Below are positions 1 through 9,662 of a stretch of 36,451 nt of DNA, one piece after another. Origin of the DNA: Clostridiaceae bacterium. Lineage in GTDB: Bacteria > Bacillota > Clostridia > Acetivibrionales > Acetivibrionaceae. The position numbers and the translations under genes were made by a program. Every line of letters starts with the position of its first letter. Position 1 is the stretch's first letter. Below the pieces are notes generated by a model. The model did not search any database, was not told the DNA's origin, and saw only the letters and a program-made list of their open reading frames with translations. Location of the stretch: NCBI GenBank assembly GCA_012519925.1, contig JAAYPF010000072.1, forward strand, positions 1 to 36,451. Direction: 5' to 3'.

Positions 1-78
1 AAGTATATAGAAGAATGGATGAACAACTATCCAAGAAGGATATTGGGATATAAATCAGCAAATGATTTAGCAAGTTAA
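1..78 (+). CDS. IS30-like transposase, C-terminal end (cut by window edge)
   Basis: The reading frame is open from the first base and stops at 76-78. The last 25 residues include NNYPRRILGYKS, which matches the C-terminal tail of IS30-family DDE transposases (R-P/Y-R-x-x-LGYK-x-P/A-N). The body of the gene lies outside the window, so I cannot tell whether the element is intact. The family call rests on this short tail only. Its position directly before lepA means that a mobile element is inserted next to a housekeeping gene. Confidence 0.6.
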   Translation, partial: KYIEEWMNNYPRRILGYKSANDLAS

Positions 79-422
79 AGAAGAAACCTTGGGACACTGT
101 CCCAAACCCTGTCCTCGCCGGAAGGCATCCGGTCTGCCAGAACAGACCGGGGACAAAAGGATGTAAGTGAAACGGATGTAAAGGGTAAAATGAACGAGCA
201 AAACTCGCTCGCCCTTGACATCCCCCGACTAAGTAACTAACAATATACATTATAAGGGAATTACCAAAAAATGTACGGCATTTAAACTTGCAATAATAAA
301 ACAAATATCCTATTCACAAAAAAGTTCTTATGCTATAATTATAAGCTAGTGAAAATATAATCATATGGTTTCATAGCTACTTATATTTTTTGTATCACCT
401 TATTTTATTGGAGGATGAATTA
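79..422. other. IS right-hand flank with hairpins, then lepA promoter region
   Basis: No gene is seen here. Two strong inverted repeats follow the transposase stop: TTGGGACA/TGTCCCAA at 89-105 with a 1-nt centre, and CCGGTCTG/CAGACCGG at 129-150. The stretch 89-230 is clearly richer in G+C than the surrounding DNA, which fits element-borne sequence. The sequence around 270-296 (GGCATTTAAACTTGCAAT) resembles the terminal repeats of some IS30 elements, so the element may end near 300; this is inference. Downstream DNA is AT-rich and carries the lepA promoter. Confidence 0.45.
311..339 (+). promoter_or_regulatory. Likely sigma-A promoter of lepA (extended -10)
   Basis: TATAAT at 334-339 is preceded directly by TGC, giving an extended -10 box. 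The -35 is poor (TATTCA at 311-316 with a 17-nt spacer). Transcription would start near 346, about 75 nt before the lepA start codon. Confidence 0.5.
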
Positions 423-2234
423 ATGGCAAGTGAAAGACAAAAAAAGATTAGAAACTTTTGCATAATCGCTCATATAGACCATGGAAAATCTACTTTAGCT
501 GACAGAATGATTGAAGAATCCGGGGTTCTTACAAAAAGGGAAATGGAAAACCAGGTTTTAGACAATATGGATATTGAGAGAGAGAGAGGAATAACCATAA
601 AGTCCCAGGCTGTTAAAATGATTCACAAGGCTGAGGATGGACAGGAATATGTGTTGAATCTCATAGATACTCCTGGGCATGTAGACTTTAACTATGAAGT
701 TTCACGAAGTCTTGCTGCCTGTGAAGGTGCAATACTTGTTGTGGATGCTGCTCAGGGGATTGAAGCACAGACATTAGCGAATATTTATCTTGCACTTGAG
801 CATGATCTTGAGATACTACCTGTTATTAATAAAATTGACCTACCTAGTGCACAGCCTGATGTTGTTAAAAAGGAAGTGGAGGATGTCATCGGACTTGATG
901 CGAGTGAAGCACCGTTGATTTCTGCTAAAAATGGTATTAATATCAGAGAGGTTTTAGAAAAAGTAGTAAAGGTTATACCGTATCCTGAAGGGGATGAAGC
1001 GGCACCTTTACGAGCTCTTATATTCGACTCTTATTATGATAGTTATAAGGGTGTTATTGTTCATATAAGAGTTAAAGAAGGAACTGTAAAAGTCGGTGAC
1101 GAAATTCGCATGATGTATACCAAGAAGGATTTTACTGTTACTGAGGTTGGCTATTTCAGACCAGGAACTCTTTCGCCTTGTACAGAGCTAAAAGCTGGTG
1201 AAGTAGGATATATTGCTGCAAGTATAAAGAATGTGACGGATACTAGGGTTGGAGATACCGTTACCTTATCGGAAAACCCTGCTAAAGAGCCACTACCCGG
1301 TTATAAGAAGGTTAATCCCATGGTGTTTTGCGGGATTTATCCTGCTGATGGTTCTAAATATGGAGATTTAAGAGATGCTTTAGAGAAACTGCAACTAAAT
1401 GATGCTTCTCTAACTTTTGAACCAGAATCCTCAGTTGCTTTGGGGTTTGGCTTTAGATGTGGATTTTTAGGACTTCTTCATATGGAAATAATTCAAGAAC
1501 GTCTAGAAAGAGAATACGATTTTGACCTTGTCACTACTGCACCTAGTGTTATTTATAAGGTGACAAGGAGTGATGGTGAGAAGCTCTCTATTGATAACCC
1601 TACTAATTTACCGCCGGTAGCAGAAATTGAGAGCATGGAGGAGCCTGTAGTAAAGGCTACCATTATGTCTCCTACCGAGTTTGTTGGAAATATTATGGAG
1701 CTCTCTCAAGAGAGGCGTGGTCTATATAAGGACATGACTTATATTGATGATACTAGGGTAATGTTGACTTATGAAATGCCTTTGAATGAAATAATATATG
1801 ACTTTTTTGATGCTTTAAAATCAAGAACAAAGGGATATGCTTCTTTAGACTATGAGCTTATAGGCTACAAAGAATCAGACCTTGTGAAGCTGGATATATA
1901 TTTAAATGGTGATATAGTAGACGCACTTTCCTTTATAGTTCATAAGGACAAGGCATATACACGAGGAAGAAGGATAGCCGAAAAATTAAAAGACACTATT
2001 CATAAACAGCAATTTGAAATTCCCATTCAGGCATGTATTGGAGGCAAGATTATTGCTAGAGAGACGGTAAAAGCATATAGGAAAGACGTTTTAGCCAAGT
2101 GTTATGGTGGAGATATATCAAGAAAGAAGAAACTTTTGGAAAAACAAAAGGAAGGAAAGAGGAGAATGCGTCAGGTGGGAAGTGTAGAGGTTCCACAGGA
2201 AGCCTTTATGAGTGTTCTCAAACTTGACTCCTAA
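423..2234 (+). CDS. lepA: Elongation factor 4 (LepA), ribosome back-translocase GTPase
   Basis: This translational GTPase acts on stalled or mistranslocated ribosomes at the membrane-cytoplasm interface. The 603-residue product has the usual family length. The G domain shows AHIDHGKST (P-loop), RGITIKSQ (switch I), DTPGHVDF (switch II), NKIDLP and SAKNG. EF-G-like domains II, III and V follow, with the LepA-specific C-terminal domain ([20 protein letters not shown] near residue 540). I chose ATG 423 because GGAGG at 410-414 sits 8 nt upstream and the product then begins [12 protein letters not shown]; a longer in-frame TTG start at 390 has no Shine-Dalgarno sequence. hemW follows after 14 nt, so the two are probably co-transcribed. 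Confidence 0.96.
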   Translation: MASERQKKIRNFCIIAHIDHGKSTLADRMIEESGVLTKREMENQVLDNMDIERERGITIKSQAVKMIHKAEDGQEYVLNLIDTPGHVDFNYEVSRSLAACEGAILVVDAAQGIEAQTLANIYLALEHDLEILPVINKIDLPSAQPDVVKKEVEDVIGLDASEAPLISAKNGINIREVLEKVVKVIPYPEGDEAAPLRALIFDSYYDSYKGVIVHIRVKEGTVKVGDEIRMMYTKKDFTVTEVGYFRPGTLSPCTELKAGEVGYIAASIKNVTDTRVGDTVTLSENPAKEPLPGYKKVNPMVFCGIYPADGSKYGDLRDALEKLQLNDASLTFEPESSVALGFGFRCGFLGLLHMEIIQERLEREYDFDLVTTAPSVIYKVTRSDGEKLSIDNPTNLPPVAEIESMEEPVVKATIMSPTEFVGNIMELSQERRGLYKDMTYIDDTRVMLTYEMPLNEIIYDFFDALKSRTKGYASLDYELIGYKESDLVKLDIYLNGDIVDALSFIVHKDKAYTRGRRIAEKLKDTIHKQQFEIPIQACIGGKIIARETVKAYRKDVLAKCYGGDISRKKKLLEKQKEGKRRMRQVGSVEVPQEAFMSVLKLDS

Positions 2235-2248
2235 GGATGTGTTTTGAT

Positions 2249-3385
2249 ATGAGTAATAGCATTGGTATATATATTCATATACCTTTTTGCAGGGCAAAGT
2301 GTTTTTACTGCGACTTTAATTCTTTTGCATGCAGGGATGAACTTGTCCCTGCATATTTTAATGCTTTGAAGAAGGAAATACTTTTATATTCTGAAAAGCT
2401 TAAAGGATTTAGTATTAAATCAGTTTTCATAGGTGGCGGGACACCTTCCGCTGTGGATGAGCATTATATATATGAAGTTATAAGTCTTTTAGACAGTGAG
2501 TTCTCTTTAGATGAAAGGGTAGAAATTAGTATTGAGACAAACCCTGGAACTCTTACAAAAGAAAAACTTGAATTATATAAGGCGGTTGGGATAAATAGAT
2601 TGAGCATCGGTCTTCAAGCATGGCAAGATCAAATACTCAAAAGTTTAGGGAGAATTCATACAGCTAAAGAGTTTGAGCAAAATATCACTCTAGCGAAAAA
2701 AATAGGATTTAACAATATTAATGTTGATTTGATATTTGGAATTCCTGGACAGACTTTAGAGGATTGGATTGAAACTTTAAAGCATGTAGTAGCTCTAGAG
2801 CCTCAACATTTGTCATGTTATAGCCTCAAGATTGAAGAAGGTACTGTATTTGGCAACAGCTTAGAAAAGGGAGAACTTGTTCCTATAGAGGATGAAATTG
2901 ACAGGGAAATGTACAGTTTCTGCAAAGACTATCTTTCAATAAAGGGCTATAAACATTATGAGATTTCCAATTTTGCAAAACCCGGGTTGGAATGTCGGCA
3001 CAACATGGTGTATTGGAAGGCTGAAGAATATGTAGGTCTAGGTGCTGGAGCCCACTCGTATTTTAAGGGCTTAAGATTTAATAACATTTCTGATATTGAA
3101 AGCTATATAGATGGTATATATTACAATAAAGTCATTACGGAAAATATTGAGGTTATAAATAGCAAGGAAAGCATGGCGGAATTTATGTTATTAGGATTAA
3201 GACTTATAGATGGAGTGTGTATGGAGGAATTTAAAAGTAGATTTAATGAGGAAATCTACAATATATACGGCAACCAAATAGGAAAGATGCAAGAAAAGGG
3301 ATTTTTGATTGTTAGGGATGGTAAAATAGCATTAAGTACAATAGGACTTGATTATGCTAACCAAGTATTTATGGAATTTATTTGA
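2249..3385 (+). CDS. hemW: Radical SAM heme chaperone HemW (HemN-like)
   Basis: HemW is a radical SAM protein that binds heme and delivers it to acceptor proteins; it was long annotated as an oxygen-independent coproporphyrinogen III oxidase. The N-terminus IYIHIPFCRAKCFYC carries the CxxxCxxC cluster motif in the HemW form, without the extra upstream cysteine of true HemN. GGGTPS and SIGLQ motifs follow, and the HemN C-terminal domain occupies the last ~80 residues. The start is ATG 2249, 11 nt after AAGGA (2233-2237); the in-frame ATG at 2237 overlaps that ribosome binding site and would add four residues. Heme-binding function is inferred from family resemblance. Confidence 0.9.
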   Translation: MSNSIGIYIHIPFCRAKCFYCDFNSFACRDELVPAYFNALKKEILLYSEKLKGFSIKSVFIGGGTPSAVDEHYIYEVISLLDSEFSLDERVEISIETNPGTLTKEKLELYKAVGINRLSIGLQAWQDQILKSLGRIHTAKEFEQNITLAKKIGFNNINVDLIFGIPGQTLEDWIETLKHVVALEPQHLSCYSLKIEEGTVFGNSLEKGELVPIEDEIDREMYSFCKDYLSIKGYKHYEISNFAKPGLECRHNMVYWKAEEYVGLGAGAHSYFKGLRFNNISDIESYIDGIYYNKVITENIEVINSKESMAEFMLLGLRLIDGVCMEEFKSRFNEEIYNIYGNQIGKMQEKGFLIVRDGKIALSTIGLDYANQVFMEFI

Positions 3386-3506
3386 ATATTGCTAGGAGCT
3401 ATTAATACATTATGAAGATTTTACAGATAACCCTTGCAATAGAGAAGAAACCAATTGAAGAGAATAATAATATAAGCTAAAAGCAAATAATATCCATAAA
3501 AACATC

Positions 3507-3535
3507 TTGACAAAAGAAAACTAGGATGGTATTTT
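3507..3535 (+). promoter_or_regulatory. Sigma-A promoter of the hrcA heat-shock operon
   Basis: TTGACA at 3507-3512, a 17-nt spacer and TATTTT at 3530-3535 form a near-consensus vegetative promoter. The CIRCE operator starts 10 nt after the -10 box, so it covers the transcription start, as expected for HrcA repression. Confidence 0.85.
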
Positions 3536-3545
3536 TAAAATAGTA

Positions 3546-3572
3546 TTAGCACTCAATCGAGTAGAGTGCTAA
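3546..3572 (+). promoter_or_regulatory. CIRCE operator (HrcA binding site)
   Basis: TTAGCACTC, nine bases, then GAGTGCTAA: both arms match the CIRCE consensus TTAGCACTC-N9-GAGTGCTAA exactly. HrcA binds this inverted repeat and represses transcription until heat shock titrates GroEL away. It is the only CIRCE copy I see in the window; none precedes dnaK or dnaJ, so those genes depend on this site or on other promoters. Confidence 0.97.
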
Positions 3573-3587
3573 CAAAAGGAGAGATAA

Positions 3588-4715
3588 ATGATGTTTTTGG
3601 ACGATAGGAAGAAGTTGATTTTGCATGCTATTATCGACGATTACATCAGTACCGCGGAGCCTATAGGTTCTCGGTCGGTTTCTAAAAAACATGAGTTGGG
3701 GCTCAGTTCTGCTACAATAAGAAATGAAATGTCGGATCTAGAGGAATTGGGGTATCTTATACAGCCTCATACATCAGCAGGCAGAATACCTTCCGACAAG
3801 GGGTACAGATTTTATGTAGATCAGCTTATGAAGGCTTGTGAACTTACAGTTGATGAGATAAATGCCATGAAAATTGAGATGGAGACTAAGATTAACGAGC
3901 TTAGTCAGCTTTTAAGACAGGCTTCGTCAACAATGTCACGTTTTACAAAGTATACCTCAATGGCAGCAACTCCTGAAAGAAAAAACAGCGAATTAAAGGC
4001 TGTCCAGGTTGTTCCTATAGAAAGGGGCAGTGCGTTAGTTGTTGTAGTTACTAATGCGGGGATTATCAAAAACAGTTTGGTTAAGCTTCCAGAGACGGTC
4101 TCTCCTGAGTTTTTAATAAGAGTTTCAAATATTTTTAATGATAAATTGAGTGGACTTACTCTAGAGCAGATTAATATAATGGTTATCCGGGAAATAGAGA
4201 TTTTAATAGGCTCTTCACAAGAAATTTTGATGCCCATTTTAAATGGAGTTACAGAATGTATCAATCAGATAGATACTTCCGAGGTGTATCTCGATGGTAC
4301 AACAAATATATTGAATTACCCTGAGTTTAAGGATGTTGTTAAGGCTAGAGAATTTCTCAACATGATTGATACAAAAGACATTTTACCTCTATTGCTTAAA
4401 AACATAAAAAACGCTGGGGATAATGGAATAAGCATACAAATAGGAAAAGAAAATGAAATTGAGGAAATGCAAGATTGCAGTGTGGTTACAGCTAATTATA
4501 ATCTAGGAGGGCTAGTTATCGGAACCATCGGGATTATAGGGCCTACCAGGATGGAATATGCCAGAGTACTTGCAGCGATGAAATATATCAGAAGAAAGAT
4601 AAACGAAGAGATTGACAGAATTATAGGTAATAGTTTTAAGGATTTTAATAGAGATAGCAAAACAATTAAAGGAGGTTTAACGGATTCCGATGAAGAAAAA
4701 GGAGAACTCATTTAA
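3588..4715 (+). CDS. hrcA: Heat-inducible transcription repressor HrcA
   Basis: HrcA represses class I heat-shock genes by binding CIRCE, which lies just upstream, so the operon is autoregulated. The N-terminal winged helix shows DDYISTAEPIGSR and LSSATIRNEMSDLEELGYL, followed by QPHTSAGRIPSDKGYRFYVD, the family signature. The dimerisation and inserted domains follow. At 375 residues it is longer than the usual ~345, because of an acidic/polar tail after RRKINEEIDRI that overlaps the grpE start. Two adjacent ATGs (3588, 3591) lie after AAAGGAG at 3575-3581; either may be used. Confidence 0.96.
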   Translation: MMFLDDRKKLILHAIIDDYISTAEPIGSRSVSKKHELGLSSATIRNEMSDLEELGYLIQPHTSAGRIPSDKGYRFYVDQLMKACELTVDEINAMKIEMETKINELSQLLRQASSTMSRFTKYTSMAATPERKNSELKAVQVVPIERGSALVVVVTNAGIIKNSLVKLPETVSPEFLIRVSNIFNDKLSGLTLEQINIMVIREIEILIGSSQEILMPILNGVTECINQIDTSEVYLDGTTNILNYPEFKDVVKAREFLNMIDTKDILPLLLKNIKNAGDNGISIQIGKENEIEEMQDCSVVTANYNLGGLVIGTIGIIGPTRMEYARVLAAMKYIRRKINEEIDRIIGNSFKDFNRDSKTIKGGLTDSDEEKGELI

Positions 4716-5283
4716 AGACGCAGAGCAAAATACAAATAAAGAAGGCTTAGATCAGAACATTGAAACATGTGATGAATGTAATTGTGAAAAAGAACAATCA
4801 GATACCCCTTGCTCAAAAGAAGTGGAAGAAATAAAGGCCAAATTAGAGGAAAAATCTAAACAGTGCGAAGATTATTTTGATAAGCTTCAAAGGACGGCAG
4901 CTGAGTTTGATAACTTCAAGAAAAGGACTGTCAAAGAAAAAGAGGCTTTGTATTCTGATGCAACAAGTGAAGTGGTAGCAGCATTTTTGCCTGTTGTTGA
5001 CAATCTTGAAAGGGCAATTGAGGCAGCAAATAAAGATGTGAATGCTAATTCACTTAAAGAAGGGGTAGAATTGGTTTACCGTCAAATGAAAGATGTGCTT
5101 CAAAAGCTTAATGTTGAAGTTATTGAGGCAGTGGGTAATGAATTTGACCCTAATTTGCACAATGCAGTTTCCCATGTGGACGACGAACAATATGGAAATA
5201 ACATAATAATTGAAGAGTTTCAAAAGGGATATATGCTTAAGGATAAAGTTATAAGATACAGTATGGTTAAGGTGGCGAACTAA
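4690..5283 (+). CDS. grpE: Nucleotide exchange factor GrpE
   Basis: GrpE releases ADP from DnaK. The 197-residue product has a charged, Cys-containing N-terminus, a long coiled coil (about residues 45-90, containing FDNFKKRTVKEKE) and the C-terminal beta domain with FDPNLHNAV and GYMLKDKVIRYSMVKV. It overlaps the hrcA 3' end by 26 nt. GGAGG at 4671-4675 is 14 nt from ATG 4690, which is long; an in-frame ATT at 4684 would have ideal spacing, and an in-frame stop lies just upstream of it. Initiation may therefore be weak or coupled to hrcA translation. Confidence 0.95.
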   Translation: MKKKENSFKDAEQNTNKEGLDQNIETCDECNCEKEQSDTPCSKEVEEIKAKLEEKSKQCEDYFDKLQRTAAEFDNFKKRTVKEKEALYSDATSEVVAAFLPVVDNLERAIEAANKDVNANSLKEGVELVYRQMKDVLQKLNVEVIEAVGNEFDPNLHNAVSHVDDEQYGNNIIIEEFQKGYMLKDKVIRYSMVKVAN

Positions 5284-5304
5284 ATTAGTTACTGTCTTAG
5301 TATT

Positions 5305-5327
5305 ACAACAAAAAAGTTGTTTTTTTT
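5305..5327 (+). terminator. Short hairpin plus T-tract between grpE and dnaK
   Basis: ACAAC (5305-5309), a six-A loop, GTTGT (5316-5320) and seven T follow the grpE stop by about 20 nt. The stem is only 5 bp, so it is more likely an attenuator or mRNA 3'-end/processing element than a full terminator. It fits the common finding that dnaK is expressed at a different level from hrcA-grpE. Confidence 0.4.
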
Positions 5328-5443
5328 AAGGTGGTATCAAACATTCTATAGCATAAAGCTGTTTTATATTAATTCAGATAGCAAGAACAAACTTTTAATT
5401 TAGAGATTAAACGTTAATATATTTAATAGGAGGAGGCTTTTTT

Positions 5444-7291
5444 ATGGGAAAAGTAATTGGAATTGATTTAGGAACTACAAACTCATGCGTAGCGGTTATG
5501 GAAGGTGGAGAGCCTGTTGTTATAGCAAATTCTGAAGGTGGTAGAACAACAGCATCAGTTGTAGCGTTTTCAAAAACGGGAGAGAGGCTTGTAGGTCAAG
5601 TGGCTAAAAGACAGGCTATAACAAATCCCGAGAGAACGGTTATGTCTATAAAAAGAGATATGGGTACTGACAAAAGAGTAAAAATTGACGATAATTCATA
5701 TACACCTCAAGAGATTTCAGCAATGGTTCTTCAGAAAATAAAAGCTGATGCGGAAAGTTATTTAGGTGAAAAAGTAACTCAAGCGGTTATAACTGTTCCT
5801 GCATATTTTAGTGATGCACAAAGACAGGCTACTAAAGATGCCGGTAAAATTGCTGGGCTAGAAGTTTTAAGAATTATAAACGAGCCAACGGCAGCGGCGC
5901 TAGCTTATGGTCTCGATAAAGAAACTGATCAGAAAATTCTCGTATTCGACCTTGGAGGAGGTACGTTTGACGTATCTTTACTTGAAATTGGTGACGGAGT
6001 ATTTGAAGTTTTAGCAACACACGGAAACAATAAACTTGGCGGTGACGATTTTGATGACAGAATAATGAATCATTTGGTAGATACATTTAAGAGAGAAAGT
6101 GGTATTGATTTAAAGAATGACAAGATGGCTATGCAGAGACTTAAAGAAGCTGCAGAAAAAGCTAAGATCGAGCTTTCTGGTGTGACAACAACAAATGTTA
6201 ATTTACCTTTTATAACAGCTGATGCTACAGGACCTAAGCACCTTGATATTACAATAACAAGAGCGAAATTCGATGAATTAACAGCTGACCTTGTTGAAAT
6301 GACTATGGAGCCTACAAGACGTGCAATGAAGGACGCAGATCTTAGTCCAGATAAGATAGATAAGATTCTTTTAGTTGGTGGTTCCACAAGAATACCAGCG
6401 GTTCAAGAAGCTGTTAAGAAGTATTTTAACAAAGACCCATTTAAGGGTATAAATCCTGATGAATGTGTTGCCGTAGGTGCTGCTATTCAGGCGGGAGTTC
6501 TTACCGGAGAAGTAAAAGACTTACTACTTCTTGATGTTACACCTCTTTCCCTTGGTATTGAGACTTTAGGAGGAGTATTTACAAAATTAATTGAGAGAAA
6601 CACTACAATACCTGCTAAGAAGAGTCAGGTTTTCTCGACGGCTGCAGACGGACAGACTGCTGTTACAGTAAGGGTATTCCAGGGTGAAAGGCAGATGGCG
6701 GCTGACAATAAGTTGTTAGGCGAATTTAATCTTGATGGTATTCCACCAGCTCCAAGGGGAGTTCCACAGATTGAAGTTTCATTTGATATAGATGCAAATG
6801 GTATTGTTAACGTTTCAGCGAAAGATTTAGGCACAGGTAAGGAGCAAAAAGTGACTATTACAGCTTCTACAAACTTGTCAGATGATGAGATTGACAAAGC
6901 AGTTAAGGAAGCACAAAGATTTGAGTCAGAAGACAAGGCTAGAAAAGAGGCTGTTGATATCAGAAACAATGCAGATTCTATGGTGTTCCAGTCTGAAAAG
7001 GCCTTAAAAGATCTTGGAGACAAAATCGGAACTGAGGACAAGGAAAAGATTGAAGTGGAAATAAACAAAGTAAAAGAAGCTTTAAAAGGTACTGATACTG
7101 AGACTATAAAAAATGCAACCGAAGCTTTGAACAAGGCATTTTATGAAATATCATCAAAGATTTATCAGCAAAATCCAGAAGCGGCAGGAGGCCCTGATAT
7201 GGGTGCACAAGCAGAAGAACAGGCTGGTAGTGCTGATGGACAGGAAAATGTCTACGATGCAGATTATAAAGTGGTTGACGAAGATAAATAA
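5444..7291 (+). CDS. dnaK: Molecular chaperone DnaK (Hsp70)
   Basis: DnaK is the ATP-dependent Hsp70 chaperone, working with the neighbouring DnaJ and GrpE. The 615-residue protein shows [14 protein letters not shown] (phosphate 1), the [17 protein letters not shown] region, [29 protein letters not shown] and [12 protein letters not shown] in the ATPase domain (about 1-360), the [11 protein letters not shown] linker, the beta-sandwich substrate domain and a helical lid. The tail ends YKVVDEDK, as in Gram-positive DnaKs. GGAGGAGG at 5429-5436 gives a strong start 7 nt away. The 160-nt gap after grpE leaves room for separate control. Confidence 0.98.
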   Translation: MGKVIGIDLGTTNSCVAVMEGGEPVVIANSEGGRTTASVVAFSKTGERLVGQVAKRQAITNPERTVMSIKRDMGTDKRVKIDDNSYTPQEISAMVLQKIKADAESYLGEKVTQAVITVPAYFSDAQRQATKDAGKIAGLEVLRIINEPTAAALAYGLDKETDQKILVFDLGGGTFDVSLLEIGDGVFEVLATHGNNKLGGDDFDDRIMNHLVDTFKRESGIDLKNDKMAMQRLKEAAEKAKIELSGVTTTNVNLPFITADATGPKHLDITITRAKFDELTADLVEMTMEPTRRAMKDADLSPDKIDKILLVGGSTRIPAVQEAVKKYFNKDPFKGINPDECVAVGAAIQAGVLTGEVKDLLLLDVTPLSLGIETLGGVFTKLIERNTTIPAKKSQVFSTAADGQTAVTVRVFQGERQMAADNKLLGEFNLDGIPPAPRGVPQIEVSFDIDANGIVNVSAKDLGTGKEQKVTITASTNLSDDEIDKAVKEAQRFESEDKARKEAVDIRNNADSMVFQSEKALKDLGDKIGTEDKEKIEVEINKVKEALKGTDTETIKNATEALNKAFYEISSKIYQQNPEAAGGPDMGAQAEEQAGSADGQENVYDADYKVVDEDK

Positions 7292-7320
7292 TATACTTAA
7301 ATTTTACAAATTATATAAAG

Positions 7321-7353
7321 GCCAAAGTCATTGTAAATGGCTTTGGCTCTTTT
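7321..7353 (+). terminator. Rho-independent terminator after dnaK
   Basis: GCCAAAGTCAT (7321-7331), loop TGTAA, ATGGCTTTGGC (7337-7347), one G-T pair, followed by TCTTTT. It sits 30 nt after the dnaK stop and separates dnaK from dnaJ, at least partly. Confidence 0.8.
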
Positions 7354-7380
7354 AACTTAAGGTTCGGTTTTAAATGATAT

Positions 7381-7410
7381 TTGCTATTGTTGCAGACTAT
7401 GTGGTATAAT
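7381..7410 (+). promoter_or_regulatory. Likely promoter of dnaJ
   Basis: TATAAT at 7405-7410 is preceded by TGTGG, and TTGCTA at 7381-7386 can serve as the -35 (18-nt spacer). Together with the terminator just upstream, this suggests that dnaJ-prmA-rsmE can be transcribed without the hrcA promoter. Confidence 0.5.
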
Positions 7411-7453
7411 TTTTTTTATGTGTATAAACTATTGATTTAGAGGAGTTGGTTGG

Positions 7454-8605
7454 ATGGCTAGTAAGAGGGACTATTATGAAGTCCTCGGTATTGACAAAAG
7501 TGCATCCGATGCTGATATAAAAAAGGCTTACAGGAAGTTGGCCAAACAGTATCACCCCGATATGAATCCGGGGAACAAAGAGGCTGAAGCTAAGTTCAAA
7601 GAAGCTAATGAAGCTTATGAAATTTTAAGTGACTCTCAAAAGAGAGCTCAGTATGATCAGTTCGGTCATGCAGGCTTTGAACAGGGAGGCTTTGGAGGTT
7701 TTGGTGGCTTTGAAGGAGGCTTTGGAGATTTTGGAGGCTTTGGAGACATCTTTGAAACAATTTTTGGTGGCTCTGGATTTGGAGGAAGAACATCTTCAAG
7801 AACTCGTAATGGACCTCAGAAAGGTGCAGATCTAAAGTCTTCAGTGGATATAAGTTTTGAAGAAGCAGCTTTTGGCGTTGAAAGAGAAATTTCTATCAAC
7901 AGAATGGAGCATTGTGAAAAGTGTGAAGGTTCGGGATCAAAACCTGGAACAAAGCCTTCAACTTGCCAACATTGTAATGGTACGGGGCAGATTCAGTACA
8001 AACAGAGAACACCTTTTGGACAATTTGTTAATATTAAGACCTGTGATGTTTGTCATGGAGAAGGTAAAGTCATAACAAATCCCTGTGATGCATGTAATGG
8101 TAAGGGAAGAATCAGGAAGCCAAAGAAAATAAAGATTAATATACCTGCAGGTATTGCTGATGGACAGACGATAAGATTAGAAAGAGAAGGTGAACCCGGT
8201 TCAAAGGGTGGTCCGTCGGGAGATTTGTATATTTCTGTAAGGGTAAAGCCCCATGCTATTTTTCAGCGACAGGGTAACGATGTTATCTGCGAAATACCTA
8301 TAACCTTTGTGCAAGCAGCATTAGGTACTGAATTAGAAGTTCCTACCATAGATGGTAAGGTTAAATATCAGGTTCCTGAAGGCACTCAGACGGGAGCGGT
8401 TTTTAGGCTTAAGAACAAAGGAATACCTTTCTTAAGGGGAAATGGACGTGGCGATCAATATGTCAAAGTACAGGTTGAAGTGCCTAAGAAGCTTAATGAA
8501 AAACAGAAAGCAATTTTAAGGGAATTTGCAGAAGTAAGCGGTGATGAAGTACATGAGCAGAGAAAAACTTTTTTTGATAAGATGAAGAATGCTTTAGGAA
8601 TGTAA
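7454..8605 (+). CDS. dnaJ: Chaperone DnaJ (Hsp40, type I)
   Basis: DnaJ delivers clients to DnaK and stimulates its ATPase. The 383-residue protein has all type I parts: J domain (about 5-70) with YHPDMNPG, a Gly/Phe-rich region (about 75-125), four CxxCxGxG zinc repeats ([32 protein letters not shown], about 153-220) and the C-terminal peptide-binding domains. The Gly/Phe region contains short tandem repeats of GGFGGF type that could vary in number between strains. AGAGGAG about 9 nt before ATG 7454 supports the start. Confidence 0.97.
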   Translation: MASKRDYYEVLGIDKSASDADIKKAYRKLAKQYHPDMNPGNKEAEAKFKEANEAYEILSDSQKRAQYDQFGHAGFEQGGFGGFGGFEGGFGDFGGFGDIFETIFGGSGFGGRTSSRTRNGPQKGADLKSSVDISFEEAAFGVEREISINRMEHCEKCEGSGSKPGTKPSTCQHCNGTGQIQYKQRTPFGQFVNIKTCDVCHGEGKVITNPCDACNGKGRIRKPKKIKINIPAGIADGQTIRLEREGEPGSKGGPSGDLYISVRVKPHAIFQRQGNDVICEIPITFVQAALGTELEVPTIDGKVKYQVPEGTQTGAVFRLKNKGIPFLRGNGRGDQYVKVQVEVPKKLNEKQKAILREFAEVSGDEVHEQRKTFFDKMKNALGM

Positions 8606-8657
8606 CTTAAGCATTTCAATAGCTTTCAATTTGATGAATGCCCTTAGAAGGATACTT

Positions 8658-8708
8658 ATGAAGGAGGAAGCAAACGTAAGCTTTTATAGAGTTTATGAGC
8701 TTTGCTAA
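8658..8708 (+). CDS. Possible 16-codon leader peptide before prmA
   Basis: AGAAGGA (8646-8652) lies 5 nt before ATG 8658. The frame reads MKEEANVSFYRVYELC and stops at 8706-8708, 10 nt before the prmA start codon. prmA itself has no visible Shine-Dalgarno sequence close to its ATG, so translation of this small frame could feed ribosomes to prmA. Whether it is translated is not shown; conservation in related genomes would decide. Confidence 0.3.
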   Translation: MKEEANVSFYRVYELC

Positions 8709-8717
8709 GCCGTTTAT

Positions 8718-9662
8718 ATGATATGGTACGAAGTAAGGATAAAGACAACAGAAGAGGCCTATGATGCCGTGACTGAAATGCTTACGCGTATAGGAGCCGG
8801 TGGAGTGGCTATTGAGGATCCTAATGACATAATAAGTGAGCTCTCAAAGCCTGATACTTTGGATTATGCCGATGATGAATTTCTAAGTAGTTTAGAAGAT
8901 GGCGTTACAATAAAGGCATATTTTTCTGAGGAAGTGAGTATTTCCGAGCTGACAACGCTAATTGAGGAAAAACTTAAGTTTATAGGTCAGTTTCTTGAGG
9001 TTGGTGAGGGGTTCATCGGAACTTCGCAAGTGAATGATGAGGATTGGAGTACTTCTTGGAAAAAGTACTACAAGCCTCTAAAATTGACAGATAAGCTTGT
9101 TATTAAGCCCTCATGGGAAAATTACGAAAAAAAAGAAGATGAAATTGTAATTGAGATGGATCCTGGCATGGCCTTTGGAACAGGAACACATGAGACTACA
9201 AAAATGTGCTCGGTTTTATTGGAGAAGTATATAAATCATGGGGATACTGTAGTAGACTTAGGCTGTGGAACCGCAATACTTTCAATAATTTCAGCGAAAT
9301 TGGGTGCAAAGTCTGTTACTGCTGTTGATATTGACGAAGTTGCAGTAAAAGTAGCTAAGGAGAATTGCGAAATAAATGATGTAACTTCACAAGTTGCAGT
9401 ATTTAGAGGAGTAATTGATGATTTAAAAAAAGAAAAAGTAGACATTATTGTTGCGAATATTATTGCAAATGTTATAATTGATATATCAGATAAAATTTCT
9501 TCTTACTTAAAGAAGGATGGTCTTTTTATAACTTCCGGCATTATCAAGGAAAGGAAAGAGGAAGTGCTGGAAACGTATACAAAGTTAGGTTTTGAATGCG
9601 AGCAAGTTGATGAACTTGGTGAATGGGTGGCGATTGTATTTAGATGCCTAGATTCTTTATAA
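8718..9662 (+). CDS. prmA: Ribosomal protein L11 methyltransferase PrmA
   Basis: PrmA transfers methyl groups from SAM to ribosomal protein L11. The 314-residue product has the N-terminal L11-recognition domain (WYEVRIKTTEEA) and a Rossmann methyltransferase domain with DPGMAFGTGTHETT, VVDLGCGTAILSI and VANIIANV, the family signatures. prmA after dnaJ is a common Firmicute arrangement. ATG 8718 is the first start after an in-frame stop; the nearest good Shine-Dalgarno (AAGGAGG, 8661-8667) is ~50 nt upstream, so initiation may be coupled or structure-dependent. The 3' end overlaps rsmE by 19 nt. Confidence 0.93.
   Translation: MIWYEVRIKTTEEAYDAVTEMLTRIGAGGVAIEDPNDIISELSKPDTLDYADDEFLSSLEDGVTIKAYFSEEVSISELTTLIEEKLKFIGQFLEVGEGFIGTSQVNDEDWSTSWKKYYKPLKLTDKLVIKPSWENYEKKEDEIVIEMDPGMAFGTGTHETTKMCSVLLEKYINHGDTVVDLGCGTAILSIISAKLGAKSVTAVDIDEVAVKVAKENCEINDVTSQVAVFRGVIDDLKKEKVDIIVANIIANVIIDISDKISSYLKKDGLFITSGIIKERKEEVLETYTKLGFECEQVDELGEWVAIVFRCLDSL

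Noticed and set aside
6625-7134. Long minus-strand frame inside dnaK
   Set aside because: It is antisense to highly conserved dnaK codons, with no start signal.
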